Source: an uncultured bacterium
Lineage (GTDB): Bacteria; Verrucomicrobiota; Kiritimatiellia; RFP12; UBA1067
Assembly: GCA_900547945.1 (NCBI GenBank)
Contig: URIT01000031.1
Span: 1 to 27,825 of the forward strand
DNA: 27,825 nt
Direction: 5' to 3'
The notes beneath the pieces were generated by a model. That model ran no database searches. It was not told the origin of the DNA and saw only the letters and a program-made list of their open reading frames with translations. Made by a program: the position numbers and the translations under genes. Positions 1 through 7,190 of the stretch are shown here, in pieces (position 1 is the first letter of the stretch; each line of letters begins with the position of its first letter).

Positions 1-291
1 GAGGCTCGCCGCAAGCCGGTCTTTCATCGTACCCAATTTCATCGTATTGCTGCGGGGTTCCAGCACCGCCAGAATGCGCCGACCGCGGCCGATCTTGCCC
101 CGCAACGCCGCAATCGTTTCATGGATCGCCGTCGGATGGTGCGCGAAATCGTCCACCACCGTCACGCGGGCTTCCGTTCCCTTCACCTCAAGGCGCCGCT
201 TGACGCCTTCAAAACGAGCGAGCGCCTCGAGAGCCGTCCGGGGATCCACCCCCGCGTCCCGCGCCGCCGCCAGCTTCGCCGCGAGGGCGTT
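1..291 (-). pseudogene. mpl: C-terminal Mur-ligase domain of Mpl, joined to RND permease
   Basis: From residue 587 of the chimeric frame the sequence reads NALAA, then AARDAGVDP, FEGVKRRLEVKG, VVDDFAHHPTAI and VLEPRSNTMKLG. This run is diagnostic of Mpl, which ligates L-Ala-gamma-D-Glu-mDAP to UDP-MurNAc during murein recycling. DDFAHHPTA and EPRSNTMK distinguish Mpl from MurC. Only this domain's first ~97 residues are in the window; the ATP-binding central domain and N-terminal UDP-binding domain are missing, replaced by RND sequence. The 15 bp at 277-291 (encoding NALAA) fit both families and are the likely junction. As it stands this cannot encode a working ligase. Confidence 0.85.
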
Positions 292-2049
292 GGCGCGCGC
301 GGCCGTCTGCGTAAGCGCGAAGTCGGGCGGGAACTCCAGACGCACGGTCAGCTCCGCCTTGTCGAACGTCGGGATGAAGTCCATCCGCACGCCCGGCGCG
401 ACGAGCCGGAACGCGACGGCCGTCAGGGCGACGATCGCGAGCGTCGCGAGCCACGGATGCCGCAGGAGGCCGCCGAGCGTGGCGTTGTAGGCCTTCTCCA
501 GCCCGCGATAGAGGAGATTCCACGGCGCGAGGACTTTCGCGAGCAGACGGTTCACCCCCTCGCCGCGTCCCGCGAGCAGCGCCGCGAGGATGGGCGTCAG
601 CGTGAACGAGACGAAGAGGGAAGCGAAGGTCGCCGCCGTGATGACGACCGCGAACGGCGAGAGGACCTTGCCGACGACCGTCTTCATCGTGCCGATCGGC
701 AGGAAGACGACGACGTTCGTGAGGGCGGAAGCGAACACGACGATCGCGATCTCGCCCGCCGCCCGCGCGACGACGGCCTTCCCGCCCGCCGCGCCGGCCG
801 CCCCCGCCTCCTGCGTCCGCTTCGCGATGTTCTCCAGCACGACGATGGAGTTCGCGACGAGGATGCCGGTCGTGATGCCGATCGCGCTCATCGTGATGAG
901 GTCGAAGGTGTAGCCGAACGCCGGGAAGACGACCATCGTGACGACGACCGTGACGGGGATCGAGACGAACGCCGCACACGCCGTCCGCCAGTCCGCGAGG
1001 AAGAGGACGAGGATGACGCCCGTCAGCAGGATCGACTGCCAGATCGAGCTGAAGCCGTCCCCGACGGACGCCTGCACGAAGTCGCCGTCGTCGCGCACCC
1101 AGTCGAGCTTCAGCCCCTCCGGCAGCTGCGCCGAGACCTCGCCGAACGTCTTCCGCACGAGCTGCACGGTCTTGAGGGCGTTCGCCTCGCCGCGCTTCGT
1201 GACCTTCAGCAGCACCGCCGGGCGGCCGTCGTAGAAGCCGAGCGTCTCGACCTTCTTCGAGCCGAAGCCGAACGTCGCGACGTCTCGCAGATAGACCTTC
1301 GCCCCGCGCGGCGCGCCCAGCTCGACGTCGCCGAGGCCCTGCGGCGTCTCCGCCTCGGCGTCGAACATGACGGGGATGTTGCGGCCGCGGTCGTCGACGT
1401 CGCCGGACGGCACCTTGAGGTTGCCCTTGCCGACCTTCTGCACGACCTCGCCGACGGTGAGCCCCTTCGCCGCGAGGCGTTCGCGGTCGAGCTCCACGAC
1501 GACCTCGCGCGTCTCGCCGCCGATCAGCTCCACCTGCGCGACGCCCGAGAGCACCGAGAAGCGCGCCTTGAGCTTGTCGTCCGCGTAGTCGTAGAGCGCG
1601 CCGACGTCCGCCGTGCCCGAGAGCGCGAGCGTGACGACGGGCGTCGCGTTCATGTCGTACTTGAGCACCTTCGGCTGCTCGGCGCCGCTCGGCAGCTCGT
1701 TCTTGATGAGGTCGATCTTCTCGCGCACGTCCGTCGCCATCACGTCGACGTCGCGGTCGCCCTCGAACTCCAGGAGCAGCTGGCAGAAGTTGTTCGCGCA
1801 CGTCGCCGTCACGTGCTTCAGGCCGTTCACCTGCGTCGCGGCGTCCTCCAGCCTCTTCGCGACGGACGTCTCGATCTCCTCCGGCGACGCGCCCAGATAG
1901 ACGACCGTGACGGTCACGTAGGGCACGTCCATCGACGGCGTGATGTCGTAGCCGACCGTGCGGAACGCCAGGTAGCCGAACAGCCCCAGGACGATCAGCA
2001 CGACCGTCATCGCGATCGGGCGCTTCAGGCTGAAATCAGAAAGAAACAT
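1..2049 (-). CDS. RND efflux permease N-terminal half running in frame into Mpl C-terminal domain (chimeric, partial)
   Basis: The frame opens with MFLSDFSLKRPIAMTVVL, a typical RND inner-membrane permease N-terminus, and stays RND-like for about 590 residues: TM1, the first periplasmic porter region, TM2-TM6, TM7 and the start of the second porter loop (MDFIPTFDKAELTV). It then switches without a frame break to the C-terminal domain of UDP-N-acetylmuramate:tripeptide ligase (Mpl) and leaves the window still open. TM8-TM12 of the permease are absent. ATG at 2049 overlaps the adaptor stop by 14 bp, so this is the last gene of the tetR-OMP-adaptor operon. In TM4 the proton-relay pair (AcrB D407/D408) is Ala399-Asn400. 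The RND part uses almost only G/C third positions while the Mpl part uses TTT, GAA, ATT, TTG and AAT freely. Either an assembly misjoin or a real recombination; the RND identity itself is secure. Confidence 0.85.
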   Translation of the reverse strand, partial: MFLSDFSLKRPIAMTVVLIVLGLFGYLAFRTVGYDITPSMDVPYVTVTVVYLGASPEEIETSVAKRLEDAATQVNGLKHVTATCANNFCQLLLEFEGDRDVDVMATDVREKIDLIKNELPSGAEQPKVLKYDMNATPVVTLALSGTADVGALYDYADDKLKARFSVLSGVAQVELIGGETREVVVELDRERLAAKGLTVGEVVQKVGKGNLKVPSGDVDDRGRNIPVMFDAEAETPQGLGDVELGAPRGAKVYLRDVATFGFGSKKVETLGFYDGRPAVLLKVTKRGEANALKTVQLVRKTFGEVSAQLPEGLKLDWVRDDGDFVQASVGDGFSSIWQSILLTGVILVLFLADWRTACAAFVSIPVTVVVTMVVFPAFGYTFDLITMSAIGITTGILVANSIVVLENIAKRTQEAGAAGAAGGKAVVARAAGEIAIVVFASALTNVVVFLPIGTMKTVVGKVLSPFAVVITAATFASLFVSFTLTPILAALLAGRGEGVNRLLAKVLAPWNLLYRGLEKAYNATLGGLLRHPWLATLAIVALTAVAFRLVAPGVRMDFIPTFDKAELTVRLEFPPDFALTQTAARANALAAKLAAARDAGVDPRTALEALARFEGVKRRLEVKGTEARVTVVDDFAHHPTAIHETIAALRGKIGRGRRILAVLEPRSNTMKLGTMKDRLAASL

Positions 2050-3046
2050 GGCGCGTTCTCACCTCGTCACCTTCGTTGAAGAGCAGCATCGCCGCCGCGA
2101 CGACATCGGCGTCGGGCGGCACGCCGCGCACGGCCCTCATCCCGTTCTGCTCGACGCCCGCCGCGACCGGCAGCACCGCGAGGCGGCCGCCGCGCACGAC
2201 CGCGACGCAGTTCGTGCCGTTCAGCGGGTTGACCGCCGCCGCCGGCAGCGCGTCCGACGTCGTGCGCGCGAAGACGACCGTCGCGTCGCGGATCATGCCC
2301 AGCGCGAGGTCGTCCGTCTTCGGCACGGCGATGCGGATCTCGAACGTGCGCGTCGCGGGGTTCACGGAGGGCGACCGGTAGGCGACGGGGAAACCGTTCG
2401 TCGGCGCGCCGGCCGCGCCGGCGGCCGGCGCGAGGCGCACGACCGTCTCGCCGACCTTGACCTTGCCGTAGTCGGACGCATTGAGCGCGAAGCGGATCTC
2501 GTAGGCGGACGTGTTGTCCATCCTGAGAACCGGCGCGCCCGGCGAGACGAAGTCGCCCATGTCCCGCCTCTTCTCCGTGATCACGCCGTCGAACGGCGCA
2601 CAGGCCTCCGAGTCGGCGAGGTTCTTGCGCGCGACGGCGAGCTGAAGCGCGGCGGACTTCGCCTGCACCTCCGCCTTCTCGTAGGCGTCGCGCGTGACGG
2701 CGCCCTCGGCGACGAGGCGCGTCATCCGCCGGAAGTCGAGCGCCGCCTTCCGGTCGGCGATCTCAGCGAGCTTCACGGCGTTTTCGAGGTTCGCGCGATC
2801 AACGCGGAAGAGGGCGTCGCCCTTCTTCACCGTCGCGCCCTCGGCGACCAGCAGCTCGTCGATCGTGCCGGGCACGCGCGCGGCGATCGTCGCGGACTCC
2901 TTCGTGCGCACCGTCCCCTGCGCGAACGCCGTGTCCTCGAAGACGACGCCCCTCCGCACGCGGCAGACCGTCACGAGCGGCACCTCCGCCGCCCAGGTCA
3001 CGCCGAGCACGCCCAAAACGGCCAAAGCAATCAATTTCGTTTTCAT
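2036..3046 (-). CDS. HlyD/AcrA-type periplasmic adaptor subunit of RND efflux pump
   Basis: A 336-residue membrane-fusion protein linking the inner-membrane permease to the outer-membrane channel in the periplasm. The start is ATG at 3046, preceded by AAGGAG at good spacing, and gives a cleavable signal peptide (MKTKLIALAVLGVLGVTWAA). The lipoyl/barrel-sandwich half-motifs are visible: GTIDELLVAEGATVKKGDAL near residue 55 and CAPFDGVITEKRRDMGDFV near residue 140. They flank a short alpha-hairpin rich in Ala, Lys and Leu, and a beta-barrel and membrane-proximal domain follow. The absence of an N-terminal Cys suggests a soluble rather than lipid-anchored adaptor. It sits between the TolC-like gene (62 bp upstream) and the permease (14-bp overlap), so the three are co-transcribed. 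Substrate cannot be told from sequence. Confidence 0.92.
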   Translation of the reverse strand: MKTKLIALAVLGVLGVTWAAEVPLVTVCRVRRGVVFEDTAFAQGTVRTKESATIAARVPGTIDELLVAEGATVKKGDALFRVDRANLENAVKLAEIADRKAALDFRRMTRLVAEGAVTRDAYEKAEVQAKSAALQLAVARKNLADSEACAPFDGVITEKRRDMGDFVSPGAPVLRMDNTSAYEIRFALNASDYGKVKVGETVVRLAPAAGAAGAPTNGFPVAYRSPSVNPATRTFEIRIAVPKTDDLALGMIRDATVVFARTTSDALPAAAVNPLNGTNCVAVVRGGRLAVLPVAAGVEQNGMRAVRGVPPDADVVAAAMLLFNEGDEVRTRHVSF

Positions 3047-3108
3047 GATTCTCCTTGATGCAAGAAACTCCGAGCCGTAGGCCGCATGAGAGCAACCATC
3101 ATCGGCGT

Positions 3109-4500
3109 TTATCTTTCCTCTGACTTGAAGATGTCGAGGCCGACGGCCTGTCGGAGCATGATCGCCGCGAGCGCGGCGGCGTAGCGCGCGCGCACGAGGT
3201 TCACCTCCGCCTCGTCCCGCACGGCGACCTTGTCCAGCACGGTCGACAGCGTCTCGCGCCCGTCGTCGAACCGCCGCGCGGCCTCGGCGTGGTCGAGCGT
3301 CGCCGCCTCGGCCGCCTTCGCCGCCACGCTCGCCCGCGCCCGCGCCTCCCGCAGCGACCGCCAGCAGTCCGCGACGGACAGCACGACCGCGAGCATGCGG
3401 TCTTCGTTCAGGCGGAACTCCGCCTCGCGCGTCGCCCGCGCCGCCCGGTACTGCTGAACCGTGCGGAAGCCGCCGAAGACCGACCACACGCCCGCGAGCG
3501 AGCCGGCCCAGCCGCGCAGGGCGACGTCTTCGAGCGTCAGGCTCGCGCCGCCGCCGCCCGCGATCACGTTCGGCAGGAACCCGGCCAGCGCCTCGATGAC
3601 CTGCGCCTTGCGCAGGGCCAGCGTCTCGTCCGCCGCGCGCAGGTCCTTGCGGCTCGTGAGCGCCGTCCAGACGAGCTCTTCCAGCGGCGTCTCGGCTTCC
3701 GCGCCGCCGCCCGGCGCCGCGACCGCCGAGAGGATGCTCTCGCCGTCCACCTCGAATTCGGCCAGCGGCCAGAAGCGCAGGATGTCCGCCAGCTCCTGCC
3801 GCGCCTTCGTGCGCGCGTGCTGCGCCTGAAGGAGGCCGTAGGCGTCCGCCGCCACGCGCGCCTCCGCCCGCGCCTTTTCCGCCGCGCGGGCGTATCCTTC
3901 CGCCGCGAGGCGCGCCACGCGGTTCGTCAGCGCCTCGCCGCTCTTCAGCTGCAGCTCGTAGGCCGTCACCATCCGCGCGGCGACCGCCGCCTGGTAGAAG
4001 CGGACGGCGACCTGCACGTCCAGGAGCTGCCGGGCGCGCGCGCGGACATAGTCCTTGATGCGCACGCCGTAGAGCGATTCGGCGAACAGCGTCCAGGCAA
4101 CGGGCGTGAAGACGGGCTGCGAGATCACGAGCCCCGCGCCCTCGAAGTCCGCGCCGGACGTCCGCAGCGTGCCGAGCCCCAGCGGCAGATGCGTCGCCCG
4201 CCCGTTTAGCATCGTGCGTCCGTAGGCGAGCTCGACGTTCGGCAGAAACGCCGAAAACGCCGTCGCGCGGTTGACCTTCGCGAGCTGGACCTCCAGCTCC
4301 TGCTGCGTCAGCTTCAGCGAGCGCGCCCGCGCAAGGTCGACGGCCCGGTCGAGCGTGAGCGGTGCGTCGTTCGTCGCGAAGTACGCCCGCGTCTCTGCCT
4401 GGAGGTCGTCGCGGAACGCCGCCGCATGCCGCGCGCGGTCCTCCGGCGTCGTCGCGCAGCCCAGCACGAGGGCCGTCAGGAGAAAGGCGAGCTTCTTCAT
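3109..4500 (-). CDS. TolC-family outer-membrane efflux lipoprotein
   Basis: A 463-residue outer-membrane channel protein. MKKLAFLLTALVLGC gives a lipoprotein signal with lipobox L-x-G-C, Cys15 being the predicted lipidated residue, as in OprM/NodT-type channels. The two TolC repeats show as long Ala/Arg/Glu-rich helices (for example residues 45-70, 215-260 and 380-430) and strands such as LPNVELAYG and LPNVIAGGGGASLTL, the usual membrane-hairpin signature. The start ATG overlaps the end of the TetR gene by 4 bp (ATGA), so translation is probably coupled. The stop is TAA, showing that TAA is used as a genuine stop in this genome. Together with the adaptor and permease it makes a tripartite exporter under TetR control. 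Confidence 0.92.
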   Translation of the reverse strand: MKKLAFLLTALVLGCATTPEDRARHAAAFRDDLQAETRAYFATNDAPLTLDRAVDLARARSLKLTQQELEVQLAKVNRATAFSAFLPNVELAYGRTMLNGRATHLPLGLGTLRTSGADFEGAGLVISQPVFTPVAWTLFAESLYGVRIKDYVRARARQLLDVQVAVRFYQAAVAARMVTAYELQLKSGEALTNRVARLAAEGYARAAEKARAEARVAADAYGLLQAQHARTKARQELADILRFWPLAEFEVDGESILSAVAAPGGGAEAETPLEELVWTALTSRKDLRAADETLALRKAQVIEALAGFLPNVIAGGGGASLTLEDVALRGWAGSLAGVWSVFGGFRTVQQYRAARATREAEFRLNEDRMLAVVLSVADCWRSLREARARASVAAKAAEAATLDHAEAARRFDDGRETLSTVLDKVAVRDEAEVNLVRARYAAALAAIMLRQAVGLDIFKSEER

Positions 4501-5120
4501 GCGGGCGCCCCCCGGTACTTCAGTTCCCTGAAGACGCGCGCGCAGATGAAGTCCGCAAACGCGGCCCCCCACGCCTCGCGCGTCACGCCCTCCGGGCGGA
4601 ACGGCTCCTGCCACATCGGATCGACGAGCGCATAGGAGGACAGCTGGGACCAGATTGCGGTCGCCCACAGGCGCACCTCCATCTCCGTCCGTGTCGCCAT
4701 CCGCAGCAGGCGGCACAAGCTCTCGAAGAGCGGCCGCCCGTAGGCTTCGAGGATGTGCCCGCTCAGCGCGGAGGGATTGACGACCTCATGCCGGAACGCC
4801 CCCGCCGCAAAGCCCGTCGTCCCCCGCACGTCGTGCATCGTGTCCGAAAAGCCGTGGACCCAGGCGCGCACGGCGGCCTTCCAGGACCGCGCGTCCTTCA
4901 CGTCCCGGTCGAGCGCCACCACCGTCGGCCCGCCGCCCGACTCGAACATCCGGCGCATGCACGCGCCATACAGGTTCTCCTTCGTGCCGAAGTGGTAGTT
5001 CACGAGCGCGCCGTTCACGCCCGCCTCCCGACAGATTTCCCGGATCGTCACGCCGTCGAGCCCACGGCGCGCGAAGAGCCGCGTCGCCGCCGCCAGAATC
5101 TTCTCCTTCGTCTCGTCCAT
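4497..5120 (-). CDS. TetR/AcrR-family regulator, CecR-like C-terminus
   Basis: A 207-residue repressor heading the efflux operon. The start ATG at 5120 has AAGGAG 6 nt upstream; longer in-frame extensions would run through the promoter and are rejected. The N-terminal helix-turn-helix is canonical: KILAAATRLFARRGLDGVTI, REICREAGVNGALVNYHFG, TKENLYGACM. The C-terminal half (GHILEAYGRPLFESLCRLLR, ATAIWSQLSSYALVDPMW) resembles the ligand domain of CecR/YbiH-type TetR proteins, many of which sit beside HlyD-type exporters. It is first in the operon and its promoter carries an inverted repeat, so negative autoregulation with the pump is the likely logic. The inducer is unknown. Confidence 0.93.
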   Translation of the reverse strand: MDETKEKILAAATRLFARRGLDGVTIREICREAGVNGALVNYHFGTKENLYGACMRRMFESGGGPTVVALDRDVKDARSWKAAVRAWVHGFSDTMHDVRGTTGFAAGAFRHEVVNPSALSGHILEAYGRPLFESLCRLLRMATRTEMEVRLWATAIWSQLSSYALVDPMWQEPFRPEGVTREAWGAAFADFICARVFRELKYRGAPA

Positions 5121-5145
5121 AGCCGTCTCCTTGCGCCACCGCGCC

Positions 5146-5188
5146 TTAAACGTCTGTTTAATATAACAGTTTAAATCCGCCCCGTCAA
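5146..5188 (-). promoter_or_regulatory. Sigma70-type promoter and inverted-repeat operator of the TetR efflux operon
   Basis: On the minus strand TTGACG (5188-5183), an exact 17-bp spacer and TATATT (5165-5160) form a near-consensus promoter, giving a start near 5153 and a leader of about 33 nt. An inverted repeat CTGTT-N6-AACAG (5154-5169) covers the -10, and imperfect outer arms TTAAAC/GTTTAA extend it. That is the expected layout for TetR-type autorepression. A run of nine G (minus strand; 5190-5198) lies just upstream of the -35. Confidence 0.8.
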
Positions 5189-5205
5189 GCCCCCCCCCAA
5201 GGACC

Positions 5206-5266
5206 TGCACCGGGGCTGACGAGGGTGCAACGGTGCATTGACCGCGTAAGGCATCTTTGATATGAT
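5206..5266 (+). promoter_or_regulatory. Promoter of the AAA+ ATPase gene with GGTGCA operator-like repeats
   Basis: TTGACC (5238-5243), a 17-bp spacer and TATGAT (5261-5266) form a good sigma70-type promoter reading right, divergent from the TetR promoter. Immediately upstream are TGCACC (5206-5211) and two GGTGCA copies (5224-5229 and 5232-5237), the last touching the -35. This inverted-plus-direct arrangement looks like a binding site for an unknown regulator. The predicted leader is about 140 nt. Confidence 0.7.
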
Positions 5267-5415
5267 CGTAAACATCATCGCGATTGCGGAGGGGACAAGC
5301 CCGTTCCTCACCGAAAACCGGCGATTCTTTCCGGTTCTGCGAAGATACAGGAGGGCCGCGCTTGTCGCGGCCGGGGATTGCAGTCGCCTCATATGACAAT
5401 GCCGGGGAAGACAAC

Positions 5416-7143
5416 ATGAGAAAACCGCCGCGTTCACCGATATCGTCAGCCGCATGGATCATCGGTTGCTTAATCGGCATGTCGATCGTGACAGGCACGG
5501 CCCTGTCCAACGCAGGTGGAATCTTGCTTGCGGGAATCATATTTGTCATGATCGCAGGAAGTCTCGCGCTCATCCTCAAGGCCCTTTCATCCCCTTCCCC
5601 ACGTGCGCATGGGCCGCATTCGACCGCGACGGCGAAACCGACAGGCGATCCCGCAGTGCGGGCGATGGCAGATGCGAGCATGGCGTTCTATCGGTTCCTG
5701 CAGGAGCTCGACCGTACCCCACGATGCCAAAAGGAGCTTTCCCAGACTCCCGGTCTTGAAAATCTCGACGCGCATGACAATCCTTTCTCGCTCTCGCAGA
5801 AACTTGCGTATCTCGTATTCTGCGACGTGCGCGACGTCTATACCCGGCTTGGACACAACACGAAGTCCCTGCACAACCGTGAGGGTATCGGCTATGCCAT
5901 GCTGGTCCTTCTGCTTCTCAAACAGGGCGTGGGGCTCGCGTGGTTTGACAATCCGGAACAGACGGAAAAGGTCCTGCGGATTGTCGAGAATCTTTCCCGT
6001 TCCGACGTGGGCGACATGACCATCGCGGGACATGAGGGCGAGCTGCGTTTCGCGCTCATTTTCGGGCAGCTCCACCATGAGCAGGATTGGGTCAACCGAT
6101 ACGCGACCGTGTTGTACCGGTGGGCGTCGCTTGTCGCAAAGGCAAACGGCTCGATTAGTCAAGCCGAGAGCGAGACGTTGAAATCCATCATGGATGTGAG
6201 GCGGGAAGACGATGCGCTTTTCTCTGGCAACGTATCCGTATCCGGAGGAAGCACGGCGCAATCCCGGTGTTCTACGGGAAACGGGAACGAGAATGGACAA
6301 GAGGCTGCGTCCGTGGTTCAAGAAGGTGCGGCAGGCGAGGGATTGAAGACCCTGGAGAAACTGATCGGGCTTGAACCGGTCAAGCGCGAGGTCTACAAGC
6401 TGACAAGCTTCATTGACATTCAACGCAAGCGCGGGAGAGTGGGGCTCCGTGCCGCACCCGTCTCATACCATTGTGTCTTTACGGGGAATCCGGGCACGGG
6501 AAAGACGACGGTTGCGCGTATCCTGGCCGAGATCTACCATGAAATGGGCGTTGTGAAGAAGGGCCATCTGGTCGAGACGGACAGATCGGGCCTGATCGGG
6601 TAATACGTCGGGCAGACGGCGGTGAAAACAAACACGGTCGTCGATTCGGCACTTGACGGCGTTCTCTTCATAGACGAAGCGTATTCCCTCATCCAGGGCG
6701 GTGAGAAGGATTATGGGCGCGAGGCGATTGCGACACTCCTCAAACGCATGGAAGATGACCGAAAGCGGCTCGTCGTGATCCTTGCCGGATATACGGACGA
6801 AATGGAGGCGTTCATCGACTCGAATCCTGGATTGCAGTCTCGCTTCAACCGCTACATTGAATTTCCCGACTACAGCGCCCAAGAACTCGCAAGCATCTTT
6901 CTCCAAAAGGCGAACGAGTGCCAGTACACCTGCGATGGGGACGTACAGGCGTCAATCGTCGACATCATGGAGAGGGCCGTGGCGGCAAAGGACAAGAACT
7001 TCGGGAACGGGCGCTTTGTCCGCAATCTCTTTGAAACGGCCATACAACGACAGGCCGTACGGCTTTCGACGCAATCACCGTTGACGGCCGAGATGCTGGC
7101 GGAATTGACATTGCATGACCTGGGCTTCACGTACGATGATTAG
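5416..7143 (+). pseudogene. Membrane-anchored CbbX/SpoVK-type AAA+ ATPase interrupted by an in-frame TAA
   Basis: One continuous frame of 576 codons except for TAA at 6601-6603 (codon 396). The start ATG at 5416 gives two TM helices (about residues 12-60) and then a cytoplasmic region (about 75-270) whose helices resemble TerB-like domains. The AAA+ module follows: Walker A GNPGTGKT at 357-364, stop at 396, Walker B GVLFIDEAYSL at about 415, and NPGLQSRFNRYIEF with the arginine-finger region. The residues flanking the stop read GLIG-stop-YVGQTA where relatives have one residue before YVGQTA, so a single sense codon (GAA or similar) became TAA. Codon use is less GC-extreme than in the neighbours. 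Premature termination would leave Walker A without Walker B, so it is inactive unless the stop is an error or is read through. Homologues remodel protein complexes such as Rubisco activation; the target here is unknown. Confidence 0.85.
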
Positions 7144-7190
7144 GGACTAAAGGACGACGGGACAACGGAGGAAGGGGACAAGACGGTTCC

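Noticed and set aside
6622..7143. Restart of the AAA C-terminal half as its own gene from GTG
   Set aside because: No SD precedes the GTG, and the product would have Walker B without Walker A. It is better read as the downstream part of one interrupted gene.
7144..7190. Bidirectional terminator between the convergent AAA and Sel1 genes
   Set aside because: The 47-bp gap has no stable GC-rich stem followed by a T-run in either direction.
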